A stretch of 32,484 nt of DNA from Paracoccaceae bacterium. Lineage in GTDB: Bacteria > Pseudomonadota > Alphaproteobacteria > Rhodobacterales > Rhodobacteraceae. The notes under the pieces were generated by a model, which had not been told where the DNA came from, made no database searches, and saw only the letters and a list, made by a program, of their open reading frames with translations. This document shows, piece after piece, positions 21,122 through 27,245 of the stretch (position 1 is the first letter of the stretch; every line of letters starts with the position of its first letter). The stretch spans positions 1 to 32,484 of the forward strand of contig WFQE01000128.1 in NCBI GenBank assembly GCA_015487165.1, read 5' to 3'. Position numbers and translations under genes: made by a program.

Positions 21122-21839
21122 TGATCATCTCCTCAACCCTGTCGTGGAAGTTTGTCTGCGGCTCGTATTCGTCCAGCCATCGCTTTCGGCTCAGCCATCG
21201 CTCTGGATGAACCGTGTATTTTTTGTCCTTGCCCTCGCGCTCATTGGCATACCGTCGCATTGCGCTGATCAGGACGGCGGGCGTCGCTTCTTTCAGCGCC
21301 ATCTTGTAGCGCTTCTCAGCCTCACCTTTTCCGACCTTTCGAGGACAGGCCGCCCAGAACTCATCGAAGCCATTTCCGGTGTATTTTTCAGTCGGAGAAA
21401 GAGCCAATTCTTTTTGAGAGACGTTAGTCTCTTTTTTCTTTATTTCTGAGTATGGGTATGGGTGCTTTAGCGAATTGCTAGCGTTCGCTAGGGTGCGTTC
21501 TTTAGATTTCAATGCTTTAGCACGACCTCCGCGCGCTCCCGAGCGCGCGTTAACTTCACGTTTCGTGTTAACGATGTGCAACTCTTGTGAGAGTCTTTTG
21601 TTCGTTATCACCCCGTTTTTGGCCTCGAAATATCTTTCGATCGACGCCCACACTCGGGGCCAATCACGACCGATTCTGGCGACCCTTTTCAGCTTCGCCT
21701 GATCATCCGGGAGGGTGCCGCCACGCTGCCACATGGCCATGAGGAGAAGTATGTAGGATCCGACCTCTTTGGCATCCAGATCAAGGGTGTCTCCAAGGAA
21801 ATCAGAAACCCACAGCGGCATGTAAGGTGTCTTACTCAT
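20967..21839 (-). CDS. DUF1376 (YdaU-like) replication protein
   Basis: 290 residues from ATG at 21839, behind GGAAGGG. Residues 1-85 are the DUF1376 domain (YMPLWVSDFLGDTLDLDAKE, VGSYILLLMAMWQRGG), a winged-helix replication-initiator-like family. A basic linker with SGARGGRAKALKSK follows. A second region (GFDEFWAACPRKVGKGEAEK, HPERWLSRKRWLDE) is typical of DnaT/YdaU-type C-terminal domains. The last 50 residues overlap the loader gene in another frame and look like read-through sequence. Role: phage replication initiation or primosome assembly, from family context. The upstream leader holds a long stem-loop. Confidence 0.8.
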   Translation of the reverse strand: MSKTPYMPLWVSDFLGDTLDLDAKEVGSYILLLMAMWQRGGTLPDDQAKLKRVARIGRDWPRVWASIERYFEAKNGVITNKRLSQELHIVNTKREVNARSGARGGRAKALKSKERTLANASNSLKHPYPYSEIKKKETNVSQKELALSPTEKYTGNGFDEFWAACPRKVGKGEAEKRYKMALKEATPAVLISAMRRYANEREGKDKKYTVHPERWLSRKRWLDEYEPQTNFHDRVEEMINGLPGQDEVGNGGAEQISTPVRAALTSQRRGQAGKAAPDRGVDQSQDRGGT

Positions 21840-21860
21840 TTTTTTGCCCTTCCATGTCGG

Positions 21861-21904
21861 GCGGGTCTTGCATCTGATTGGCTTGTGGGATAGCAAGAAC
21901 CCGC
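21861..21904 (-). other. Long stem-loop in the leader of the DUF1376 gene
   Basis: GCGGGTCTTGC and GCAAGAACCCGC form an 11-bp stem with one bulged base and a 21-base loop. It lies 22 bases before the DUF1376 start, within its 5' leader on the minus strand. A second small hairpin (CGCCG/CGGCG, 21928-21942) and a terminator follow in the same 120-base gap. It could be a structured mRNA leader, a replication origin element or a protein-binding site. Confidence 0.6.
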
Positions 21905-21949
21905 GCTTCTCACAAAACGCACCCTATCGCCGCTCACCGGCGAAAACAA

Positions 21950-21975
21950 GGCCGTCCCTCATGGGGCGGCCTTTT
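21950..21975 (-). terminator. Bidirectional intrinsic terminator containing the resolvase stop codon
   Basis: GGCCGTCCC-TCAT-GGGGCGGCC gives a 9-bp stem (one G-U pair on the plus strand). On the plus strand TTTT follows directly; on the minus strand TTGTTTT follows. The stop codon of the RusA-like gene lies in the loop. It should end the minus-strand 22696-21959 transcript and also stop any rightward antisense transcript. Confidence 0.8.
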
Positions 21976-22312
21976 CCGTTAGCCTGACCACGACCTTACC
22001 ACCGTGCTCAGGTTTTCCTTTCGAAATACTGATTTCCCAGCTGCTATCATCAACACCAACCGCATCTGAAATACCGTCTAGGCCTGACTTGATCGAGGCC
22101 AGCATGTTGTCGATATCCCGGCGCCGCGCATCAGGAGGGTGAAAGGTGATGGACACCATAAGTGCGCCGCTCATCTTTCCGACACCACGCTCCCTGCACA
22201 GCCAATGAGATGTGGCCCGGTATGCTTTTGCAGCTTTCGCCCGTCTCGCCCAGTGCTTGCGGGAATTGGGGGATAGATCTCGTGACGGCCACGGAATGAC
22301 GACCTCAGCCAT
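21959..22312 (-). CDS. RusA-like Holliday-junction endonuclease
   Basis: 117 residues from ATG at 22312, overlapping the upstream stop by 8 bases. It opens with IPWPSRDLSPNSRKHWARRA, and has FHPPDARRRDIDNMLASIKS with the paired acidic residues Asp66/Asp68 of the RusA active site and Lys75. A further acid lies in GVDDSSW (Asp88/Asp89). RusA family enzymes resolve Holliday junctions; phage versions act on recombination or replication intermediates before packaging. Length is as usual (about 120). Confidence 0.88.
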   Translation of the reverse strand: MAEVVIPWPSRDLSPNSRKHWARRAKAAKAYRATSHWLCRERGVGKMSGALMVSITFHPPDARRRDIDNMLASIKSGLDGISDAVGVDDSSWEISISKGKPEHGGKVVVRLTEKAAP

Positions 22313-22508
22313 CGCCAATCCTTTTCTTCGCCGCCTCAAGGGCCTCAACAGCCTTCCCGTAGGTGGGTTGCCCGGGACGCTTACGCGCCATCTTTCGATA
22401 AAATTCAAGCCAGTAGTCGATTTTCGATGCCGGAAATTCATCCCGCCATGCACCTCCGATCAGGACCACACTCTTGCGGTCAGGCCTGACAATGCAGCGC
22501 CACCCCAT
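22305..22508 (-). CDS. Hypothetical protein between regulator and resolvase
   Basis: 67 residues: a short beta N-terminus (MGWRCIVRPDRKSVVLIGG), an aromatic helix (SKIDYWLEFYRKMARKRPGQ) and a helical tail (KAVEALEAAKKRIGDG). Its start overlaps the upstream stop (TAATG) and its end overlaps the RusA-like start, so it is co-translated with both. I do not recognise it. A DNA-metabolism accessory role is possible from context alone. Confidence 0.65.
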   Translation of the reverse strand: MGWRCIVRPDRKSVVLIGGAWRDEFPASKIDYWLEFYRKMARKRPGQPTYGKAVEALEAAKKRIGDG

Positions 22509-22696
22509 TATTCGCTCTCTGGCCGCCAGCCGTCACGGATAAGACGGACATGATCACCCACCGCCTTCTGCCTGAGTCCGAGCGCCTGGGCGATTTCCTT
22601 GCGCGTGATCCCGGGATTTTCCATCAACATCCGATAGACGGCGGTGCGGTTCCTGATCGCCTCCGCCCTTTTGTAACCTCCGATATCATACCCCAT
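22508..22696 (-). CDS. Winged-helix/HTH DNA-binding protein
   Basis: 62 residues from ATG at 22696, fixed by GGAGG 6 bases upstream; the longer open frame is not supported. The core RTAVYRMLMENPGITRKEIA, then QALGLRQKAVGDHVRLIR is a MarR/GntR-like winged-helix pattern, as in many phage 'HTH' proteins beside the replication genes. It is first in its operon, at the divergent junction with the early block, so it may control one or both promoters. Target sites are not proven. Confidence 0.75.
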   Translation of the reverse strand: MGYDIGGYKRAEAIRNRTAVYRMLMENPGITRKEIAQALGLRQKAVGDHVRLIRDGWRPESE

Positions 22697-22853
22697 TTCT
22701 TGCCTCCATATATGGTGTTTTGATGATGTTATAACTTTATGGTTGCTTTTACAACACTCGTTCTGTAAGCTTCTGTCACCACCACCCACGGGCCCGCCCC
22801 TGACCACCATCTTCCCGGTCGGGGGCGGGCATCACTAAAAACGGAGAAAGCAG
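22697..22853. promoter_or_regulatory. Divergent promoter region between replication and early units
   Basis: 157 bases without a gene. Rightward, TTGCTT-17-TAAGCT (22743-22771) is a weak promoter candidate. Leftward, TTGTAA and TATAAC (around 22755-22730) have short spacing. GTTATAAC is an 8-bp palindrome near 22728-22737 that could be an operator. The rightward leader then holds a strong stem-loop (listed separately) and GGAG before the first gene. Position and divergence argue for control elements more strongly than the individual hexamers do. Confidence 0.5.
22792..22830 (+). other. 14-bp stem-loop in the early-operon leader
   Basis: GCCCGCCCCTGACC and GGTCGGGGGCGGGC pair over 14 bp (one U-G) around an 11-base loop, ending 23 bases before the first early gene. 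No U-tract follows, so it is not a simple terminator. It may stabilise the early mRNA, act in attenuation, or be an antitermination site. On DNA it could also be a cruciform or protein site. Confidence 0.7.
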
Positions 22854-23141
22854 ATGATTGACCCAGTTGTTGAAGGCCACGTGTTCGGTTCCGACAATCC
22901 CGGACTGGACGGCCGCGAATTCAGGGCCGCCGCGAAAACCCGTTACGAATGCGTGTCCGATCGTGAAACTTTCGTTCGTGGAGCCATTGCAGCGGCCCGC
23001 CAGGCTGCAAGACGCGAGACCCGCATGGAGCTTGCCGCCGCCGGGTTCCGGTATGAGCTGACACCTTCCGGCGAGCAGGCCGTGATTCCAGGCTGCGAGC
23101 GCGATCGCGACCCCTCGATCATTCAGATGGAGTTGTTCTGA
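22854..23141 (+). CDS. Hypothetical protein, first gene of the early operon
   Basis: 95 residues behind ACGGAGAAAGCAG. The N-terminus is polar (PVVEGHVFGSDNPGLDGREF). A basic helix follows (FVRGAIAAARQAARRETRME), then LAAAGFRYELTPSGEQ and an acidic end. No motif is recognised. It is the first product of the main rightward block, so is likely expressed immediately after infection. Its stop overlaps the next ATG. Confidence 0.7.
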   Translation: MIDPVVEGHVFGSDNPGLDGREFRAAAKTRYECVSDRETFVRGAIAAARQAARRETRMELAAAGFRYELTPSGEQAVIPGCERDRDPSIIQMELF

Positions 23142-23254
23142 TGCAGTATCTCGAAATCCTTTTCGTTGTCTTCGCTGTTTCGGCGCTGGTTTCGGCCATG
23201 TTCCTGCTGGTTACCGGGATTCCACATCCATACTGCCCGACACCGGCCTGCTGA
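23141..23254 (+). CDS. Tiny single-pass membrane protein
   Basis: 37 residues: MQYLEILFVVFAVSALVSAM, then FLLVTG forms one transmembrane helix (residues 4-26), and the tail IPHPYCPTPAC has two cysteines. The ATG overlaps the upstream stop (TGATG), and its stop overlaps the following ATG as ATGA, which supports translation. A second tiny membrane protein about 1 kb downstream has a similar end (SGLQHPF). Function unknown. Confidence 0.6.
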   Translation: MQYLEILFVVFAVSALVSAMFLLVTGIPHPYCPTPAC

Positions 23255-23424
23255 TGGACAGGAATCAGATCATCGAGGAATACGAGCGCCGCGAGCGGGA
23301 ATCTGGCGGCCTCGCTCACTGCGACGTCAAGGCCATTGCTGACAAAATGGCCGAGGACATGAATATCCCTCGCGAGGACATCGTTGAGGTTCTGATCATG
23401 CACTGGGTGAAGGGTTTTGGCTAA
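23254..23424 (+). CDS. Hypothetical acidic helical protein
   Basis: 56 residues starting MDRNQIIEEYERRERESGGL. The rest is VKAIADKMAEDMNIPREDIVEVLIMHWVKGFG, which looks like a small helical domain of the kind found with replication or HTH proteins (an 'AxxMxxPxxxVxEVL' pattern). Both ends overlap neighbouring genes (ATGA at the start, 8 bases at the end). Too short for the family to be named by eye. Confidence 0.65.
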   Translation: MDRNQIIEEYERRERESGGLAHCDVKAIADKMAEDMNIPREDIVEVLIMHWVKGFG

Positions 23425-23893
23425 AATAGCTCTCATACGTCAGGGAAACGGTTTCTTTCCTGCTACGAAGGCCGCGCAGGTCGAGGCCGAGAAGATCAGG
23501 CAGGGCATTCCGCTTCACGGTGACATTGCGGCAAGGCGGAACATGAAGTTCCATCGCCTATACTGGGCGCTGTGCACCTATCTCTCAGAGGCGCTCAACA
23601 GTGGTCCAGGAGATATCAGGTGGACGCAGGAAATGGTTTCAGATCGCCTCAAGATCGCGACAGGACGTGCCGACATGATCGAGCTTTCACCATCGATGCG
23701 TCGGAAATGGAATGCGCAGATCGCGGTGAAGCCGCAGAGTGTTTCTTTCGCCTCGATGGACGAGGCGGAGTTCGGTGCGTTTGTCGAGGCCTCGATCGCC
23801 TTTGTTCTGACCGAATTCGGAGATTGGGTCCAGGAGCACGAGGACTGGGTTCATGTGAGGGATATTCTTAATCATGCGACAGGTGGGCAATGA
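23417..23893 (+). CDS. DUF1367-like phage protein
   Basis: 158 residues with a TTG start inside the previous gene. The pattern KIALIRQGNGFFPATKAAQV, then GIPLHGDIAARRNMKFHRLY WALC-type segment is close to DUF1367 proteins of lambdoid prophages, which lie among Nin-region recombination genes. The C-terminus continues VSFASMDEAEFGAFVEASIAF. The molecular function of the family is not established. The downstream YbcO-like gene fits a Nin-like context. Confidence 0.7.
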   Translation: MAKIALIRQGNGFFPATKAAQVEAEKIRQGIPLHGDIAARRNMKFHRLYWALCTYLSEALNSGPGDIRWTQEMVSDRLKIATGRADMIELSPSMRRKWNAQIAVKPQSVSFASMDEAEFGAFVEASIAFVLTEFGDWVQEHEDWVHVRDILNHATGGQ

Positions 23894-24189
23894 GACGCTT
23901 TGAGACGGCAGCGAAGATCATGACCAGCGCGAGAGGCGAGCAATGCACTCTCAGGCTGGGGTGCTGCAACCACGATCCTGAAACGACTGTCTATGCTCAT
24001 CTGCGCATGTTCGGCTGGGGCGGGATGGGGCAAAAGCCGCCCGAACCTCTCGGGGTCTTTGCCTGCTCAGCCTGCCATGACGTGCTTGATCGCAGGAATG
24101 GAGGTGCAATCGAATACCGTGATGTGCTTCGCGCGCTCGGGGACACGTTGATACGCCTGCGTGAAAAGGGCGTCCTGATCTGCAAGTAG
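23890..24189 (+). CDS. YbcO/DUF1364-like putative nuclease
   Basis: 99 residues. ARGEQCTLRLGCCNHDPETT, then VYAHLRMFGWGGMGQKPPEP, then FACSACHDVLDRR match the DUF1364 (YbcO) family, an HNH-like fold with metal-binding Cys/His residues (Cys19, Cys25, Cys26, His28, His37, Cys59, Cys62, His63 by approximate count). Family members are considered nucleases in phage recombination regions; activity here is inferred. Size is normal. Its start overlaps the DUF1367-like stop by 4 bases, supporting a functional pair. Confidence 0.8.
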   Translation: MRRFETAAKIMTSARGEQCTLRLGCCNHDPETTVYAHLRMFGWGGMGQKPPEPLGVFACSACHDVLDRRNGGAIEYRDVLRALGDTLIRLREKGVLICK

Positions 24190-24211
24190 AGGATTCTGGC
24201 GGGGGATGAAC

Positions 24212-24304
24212 ATGAAACTACCTGAAATCATCGTCGCCTTAACGGTTCCGGCAATCGTTTTTACCATCGGCCTGATGGTCTCGGGGCTTCAACATCCGTT
24301 TTGA
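24212..24304 (+). CDS. Tiny single-pass membrane protein
   Basis: 30 residues from the ATG at 24212, set by GGCGGGGGA 5 bases upstream; an ATG at 24206 would add two residues. MKLPEIIVALTVPAIVFTIG, then LMVSGLQHPF is one transmembrane helix with almost no tail. Like the 37-residue protein upstream, it ends Gly-x-x-His-Pro-aromatic. It is not translationally overlapped, so the call rests on the ribosome-binding site and the pattern. Confidence 0.55.
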   Translation: MKLPEIIVALTVPAIVFTIGLMVSGLQHPF

Positions 24305-24315
24305 AAGGAAAAGAC

Positions 24316-24558
24316 ATGGCAGAACTTTATGCGGTGCGCGGCAAATCCAGCCTCAATGGATTGAGGCAGTGGCTGGCCAAGCGCGAATACGACGAAATCC
24401 TGTGGCCGCTCAAAGACAAGAAAGGCAGCCCGTTCATCGGCCTCAAGAACGGCGGCTCGCGGGCCGGGGTCATCGTGATCAACCGTGAAGGCATGATCGA
24501 CACCGTGCTCGATCTTGTCGATGACATGGCGTGTTCCGACTTGATCGAGGATATCTGA
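24316..24558 (+). CDS. Hypothetical protein
   Basis: 80 residues from ATG at 24316 behind AAAGGAAAA. The text MAELYAVRGKSSLNGLRQWL, then KREYDEILWPLKDKKGSPFI, then GVIVINREGMIDTVLDLVDD suggests a small alpha/beta fold. No family is recognised. It ends one base before the next ATG (TGAGATGG). Conserved-looking composition and tight packing support a genuine gene. Confidence 0.7.
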   Translation: MAELYAVRGKSSLNGLRQWLAKREYDEILWPLKDKKGSPFIGLKNGGSRAGVIVINREGMIDTVLDLVDDMACSDLIEDI

Positions 24559-24559
24559 G

Positions 24560-24793
24560 ATGGAACTGCGGATCGGTGCGCAGGTAGCATTTCGTCGTGA
24601 GCCCGGGCTGCCGGTTGAGCGCGGTCGTGTGGTCGCCCGCACCCTCGGGGTCAGGAGCGTGCGGGACGGCCGGCTGTGCGTGATCTACGACATCGAGACC
24701 GCGGATGGTGAAATCATCAGGGGAATCGGTGACCTGAAACCGGACACTGAACACGATGCGATAAGCAACATCACATTGGCGCTCGACGCCTGA
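24560..24793 (+). CDS. Hypothetical small beta-rich protein
   Basis: 77 residues. MELRIGAQVAFRREPGLPVE, then RGRVVARTLGVRSV, then LCVIYDIETADGEIIRGIGD form regular beta strands, consistent with an SH3-like barrel such as those found in small nucleic-acid-binding or adaptor proteins. It lies directly before the exonuclease gene. Function unassigned. Confidence 0.7.
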   Translation: MELRIGAQVAFRREPGLPVERGRVVARTLGVRSVRDGRLCVIYDIETADGEIIRGIGDLKPDTEHDAISNITLALDA

Positions 24794-24810
24794 TCTGAAA
24801 GGGAGATGAA

Positions 24811-25476
24811 ATGACTTTCGTGTATTTCGACATCGAAACGATACCGGCACAGGATGATGCCGCACTGGAACGCGCCTATGCGGGCGTGAAGCCGCCGGCC
24901 AACATCAAGAAACCGGAAAGCATCGAGAAATGGATGAACGAGAACGCCGAGGCCGCGGCAATCGAGGCGCTTGGCAAGACCAGTTTCGACGGTGGTCGCG
25001 GTCATGTCTGCACCATTGCGTGGGCAATCGAGGACGGCGAAATCATGTCGGCCCATGTCAACGATCTCGACAACGAGTCCTATGCGATCTCGATGTTCTT
25101 CGATGCCGTCAGGTCGCAATCCAGAGCGGTTCTTGTCGGCCACAACATTCTCGGCTTCGACATCCCGTTCCTGACCAAACGTGCGGTCGTGCTGGGTGTG
25201 AAGCTGCCATTCTCTTCGTCATGGCCGCGCGATCCGAAGCCGTGGGAGAAATCGTGTCAGGACACCATGATCATGTGGGCCGGCGGGCGCGGAACTGTTT
25301 CCATGAACGATCTGTGCGACATCTTCGGGATCCCGGGCAAGGGCGATGGCATGCACGGCTCCGAGGTTGCGCAGGCATGGGCGGACGGGCGACACGACGA
25401 GATCGCCGAATACTGTCGTGAAGATGTCATGAGGACCAGAGAGATGCACCGCCGGTTCATCGCAGCCGGGTGGTAA
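24811..25476 (+). CDS. DEDDy 3'-5' exonuclease (DNA polymerase B exonuclease-like)
   Basis: 221 residues. Exo I: FDIET with Asp7/Glu9. Exo II: GHNILGFDIPF with Asn112 and Asp117. Exo III: YCREDVMRTREM with Tyr201 and Asp205, the tyrosine form. An additional conserved DTMIMWAG lies between. It resembles the stand-alone PolB-exonuclease-like family rather than DnaQ. Phage versions are linked to recombination or nucleotide recycling. It degrades DNA from 3' ends with two metals, by family. AAAGGGAGATGAA supplies the ribosome-binding site. A terminator follows, so it ends the first early segment. Confidence 0.88.
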   Translation: MTFVYFDIETIPAQDDAALERAYAGVKPPANIKKPESIEKWMNENAEAAAIEALGKTSFDGGRGHVCTIAWAIEDGEIMSAHVNDLDNESYAISMFFDAVRSQSRAVLVGHNILGFDIPFLTKRAVVLGVKLPFSSSWPRDPKPWEKSCQDTMIMWAGGRGTVSMNDLCDIFGIPGKGDGMHGSEVAQAWADGRHDEIAEYCREDVMRTREMHRRFIAAGW

Positions 25477-25480
25477 GAGA

Positions 25481-25501
25481 CGTGCCGTGAAACCTGGCAC
25501 G
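25481..25501 (+). other. Small hairpin just before the terminator
   Basis: CGTGCC-GTGAAACCT-GGCACG gives a 6-bp stem, 4 bases after the exonuclease stop and 4 bases before the terminator stem. Two adjacent hairpins recall RNA elements that modify polymerase (nut or put-type), but the loop does not match a known boxB and this may simply be 3' end structure. Confidence 0.5.
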
Positions 25502-25505
25502 AACT

Positions 25506-25544
25506 CCCCGGCCGCTGATGCAGGCTAGGCGGCCGGGGCTTTTT
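25506..25544 (+). terminator. Intrinsic terminator within the early operon
   Basis: CCCCGGCCGC and GCGGCCGGGG form a perfect 10-bp stem with a 13-base loop, followed by CTTTTT. The next gene's ribosome-binding site GGAGGA starts directly after the U-tract. Rightward transcription from the early promoter should mostly stop here unless read-through or antitermination allows it on. No clear second promoter was found in the 80-base gap. Confidence 0.85.
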
Positions 25545-25556
25545 GGAGGACGAGAA

Positions 25557-25808
25557 ATGACACACACGCCGGGACCATGGACAATCATCAAGCCGAATGT
25601 TGCGCCTGATTTCGAAATCTGCGCACGGGGCGGGCGTTCAATTGCCGTCGCGTTTTCTAACAGCATTGATGGAGAAGCAAACGCCCACCTTATCGCCGCA
25701 GCGCCTGACATGCTGGCCGCGCTGCGCGAGGCGCTACTGCTGTTTGATGAAGACACAACCATCTCGGCCAAGATCGAGGCCGCAATCAGCAAGGCGACAG
25801 GCAAGTGA
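25557..25808 (+). CDS. Conserved phage protein ('HTPGPW...IAAAPDML' type)
   Basis: 83 residues from ATG at 25557 behind GGAGGACGAG. MTHTPGPWTIIKPNVAPDFE, then GRSIAVAFSNSIDGEANAHL, then IAAAPDMLAALREALLLF is the well-known pattern of a widespread phage hypothetical. The longer upstream frame crosses the terminator and is not used. Function unknown despite wide distribution. It is the first gene after the terminator. Confidence 0.85.
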   Translation: MTHTPGPWTIIKPNVAPDFEICARGGRSIAVAFSNSIDGEANAHLIAAAPDMLAALREALLLFDEDTTISAKIEAAISKATGK

Positions 25809-26197
25809 ACCCTCCTCCATGTATCCATTGCGGAAATCCCGCAAAGCTGGTCAAGGGAAGCGCTGTGTGGCCGCATAGGCAAGATCTTGCAAAGAAATGG
25901 GTGTGGGTATGCGATCCATGCAATGCGCGCTGCGGTTGCCATGGAGAAACGAAAAAGCCGCTTGGCTATCCGGCAAACTGCGAAACTCGCCGCGCCCGGA
26001 TAATGCTACACAATCTCCGCCTCGACCCACTCTGGCGGAAGCACGGATACACGCGCGAAGATGTGTATCAGCACCTTTCGAAATCGATGGGCCTGCCGCG
26101 CAGCGAGACACATGTCGGGATGTTCACCCTTGAGCAGTGCCGAACCGCATGGGTTGAGCTTGGCGATCTATGGCCATCCAAACTGATCGAGGAATGA
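25805..26197 (+). CDS. DUF3268-like zinc-finger protein
   Basis: 130 residues with a GTG start overlapping the upstream stop as GTGA. PPCIHCGNPAKLVKG, then WPHRQDLAKKWVWVCDPCNA, then RCGCHGETKKPLG is the DUF3268 pattern with Cys6, Cys9 and the CDPC/GCH cluster as probable zinc ligands. The C-terminal half is helical (ARIMLHNLRLDPLWRKHGYT) with a YRED/VYQHLSK segment. It is often beside replication genes in phages. Function not established. Confidence 0.78.
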   Translation: MNPPPCIHCGNPAKLVKGSAVWPHRQDLAKKWVWVCDPCNARCGCHGETKKPLGYPANCETRRARIMLHNLRLDPLWRKHGYTREDVYQHLSKSMGLPRSETHVGMFTLEQCRTAWVELGDLWPSKLIEE

Positions 26198-26200
26198 GAA

Positions 26201-26581
26201 ATGAGATACCTGATCGAATATAAGGGAATCGAAGGCGCTGGCATAAACCCGAAGCCTTACCCGTTCACTGTTTTCGAGAACGCTCTGCCGACCTCGCGTG
26301 ACGAGGTAATCAAGGAAATCCTCAATCACTGCGACGACAGTCAGTTCGTAACTGAGATCCGCGTCACCGAGATCGACGGCGACAAGGCGCGCGACGTGAC
26401 CGAAGAAATCCTGGACGAGATGATCAGTGAGTGGGACTTTACCAACTACCGCTGGCCGACGATCTTCTACCAGTCGAAGCGTGATCCTGAACAGCTCGAA
26501 GCGCAGGCCGAGATCGAGGCGCTGGACGCAGCCCGACATGAAGATGCTGAACGCAGCAAGATTCAGGGAGGCAAGGCGTGA
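26201..26581 (+). CDS. Hypothetical early protein
   Basis: 126 residues. The N-terminus (MRYLIEYKGIEGAGINPKPY) reads as beta strands, followed by an acidic alpha/beta region (SQFVTEIRVTEIDGDKARDV) and a Glu/Ala-rich helix at the end (EQLEAQAEIEALDAARHEDA). No family is recognised. Its stop overlaps the YkgJ-like start. It may work with that protein, but only position supports this. Confidence 0.65.
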   Translation: MRYLIEYKGIEGAGINPKPYPFTVFENALPTSRDEVIKEILNHCDDSQFVTEIRVTEIDGDKARDVTEEILDEMISEWDFTNYRWPTIFYQSKRDPEQLEAQAEIEALDAARHEDAERSKIQGGKA

Positions 26582-26961
26582 GCGAACGGCGGCCCACATC
26601 TCGGACTATTGTTCCATGTGGAACATGCAAGGCTTGCTGCAAACGTGAGTTGCTATTCCTGCATCCAGAGATGGGTGACAACTTACAAGACTACCGCTGT
26701 CACCCAGCTATCAATCCGGTCACCGGTCATGCAGGATACGCGCTAGATCATAACGCGAACGGCGACTGCATCTATCTCGGAGAGCAGGGCTGCACGATCT
26801 GGGACAGGGCACCGGCCATTTGCAGAGAATTCGATTGCCGCGACCTCTACAAGCGCAGGCGCAAGATTGCACGCAGCCTCAACACACAATCGTTCAATGA
26901 CCTCCAACCGGTCATGCGCGCTGGAAAGGCTAGGCTGAAAGCGCAAAGGGGAATGCGATGA
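26578..26961 (+). CDS. YkgJ-type zinc/iron-chelating domain protein
   Basis: 127 residues, GTG start overlapping the upstream stop. CGTCKACCKRE (residues 14-24), then CHPAINP, GDCIYLGEQGCTIWDRAPAI and CREFDC match the zinc/iron-chelating YkgJ family, with about eight cysteines in the usual order. The C-terminus is basic and helical (KRRRKIARSLNTQSFND). The family is mainly cellular; the function is poorly known, although metal binding is clear from the motif. It is unusual in a compact phage genome and may affect host metal or protein modification. Confidence 0.8.
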   Translation: MSERRPTSRTIVPCGTCKACCKRELLFLHPEMGDNLQDYRCHPAINPVTGHAGYALDHNANGDCIYLGEQGCTIWDRAPAICREFDCRDLYKRRRKIARSLNTQSFNDLQPVMRAGKARLKAQRGMR

Positions 26962-27245
26962 CCAAGTGCCCGCTCGGAGACGACTGCGACCTCACGACCG
27001 CATACATGGTCGGATATGAGGATGGGAAAAGAATTTCCATGCGGCAAGTCCTTCGCGCAATCAAAGACAGCAGAGACCTCTTGAAGGCCCTCGCGCGCGG
27101 CTTTGAGCACGAAGCTAGCCACCAGATCGGAGAGCCAGGCCCGTGGGAGTTCGAAGACGGCGAGCCTGAGTGGGTTGAAGACCTGATCGCCTGCGCGAAG
27201 GAGGCCGTTTCGGAGATGATCAAGCATGTGGAGGAGGAGAAGTGA
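26958..27245 (+). CDS. Hypothetical acidic early protein
   Basis: 95 residues. The start TKCPLGDDCDLTTAYMVGYE has two cysteines and a GYEDGK segment; helices follow (MRQVLRAIKDSRDLLKALAR) and a strongly acidic C-terminus (VSEMIKHVEEEK). The start overlaps the YkgJ-like stop and its end overlaps the next gene. No family recognised. Acidic early proteins can mimic nucleic acid, but that is speculation here. Confidence 0.65.
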   Translation: MTKCPLGDDCDLTTAYMVGYEDGKRISMRQVLRAIKDSRDLLKALARGFEHEASHQIGEPGPWEFEDGEPEWVEDLIACAKEAVSEMIKHVEEEK

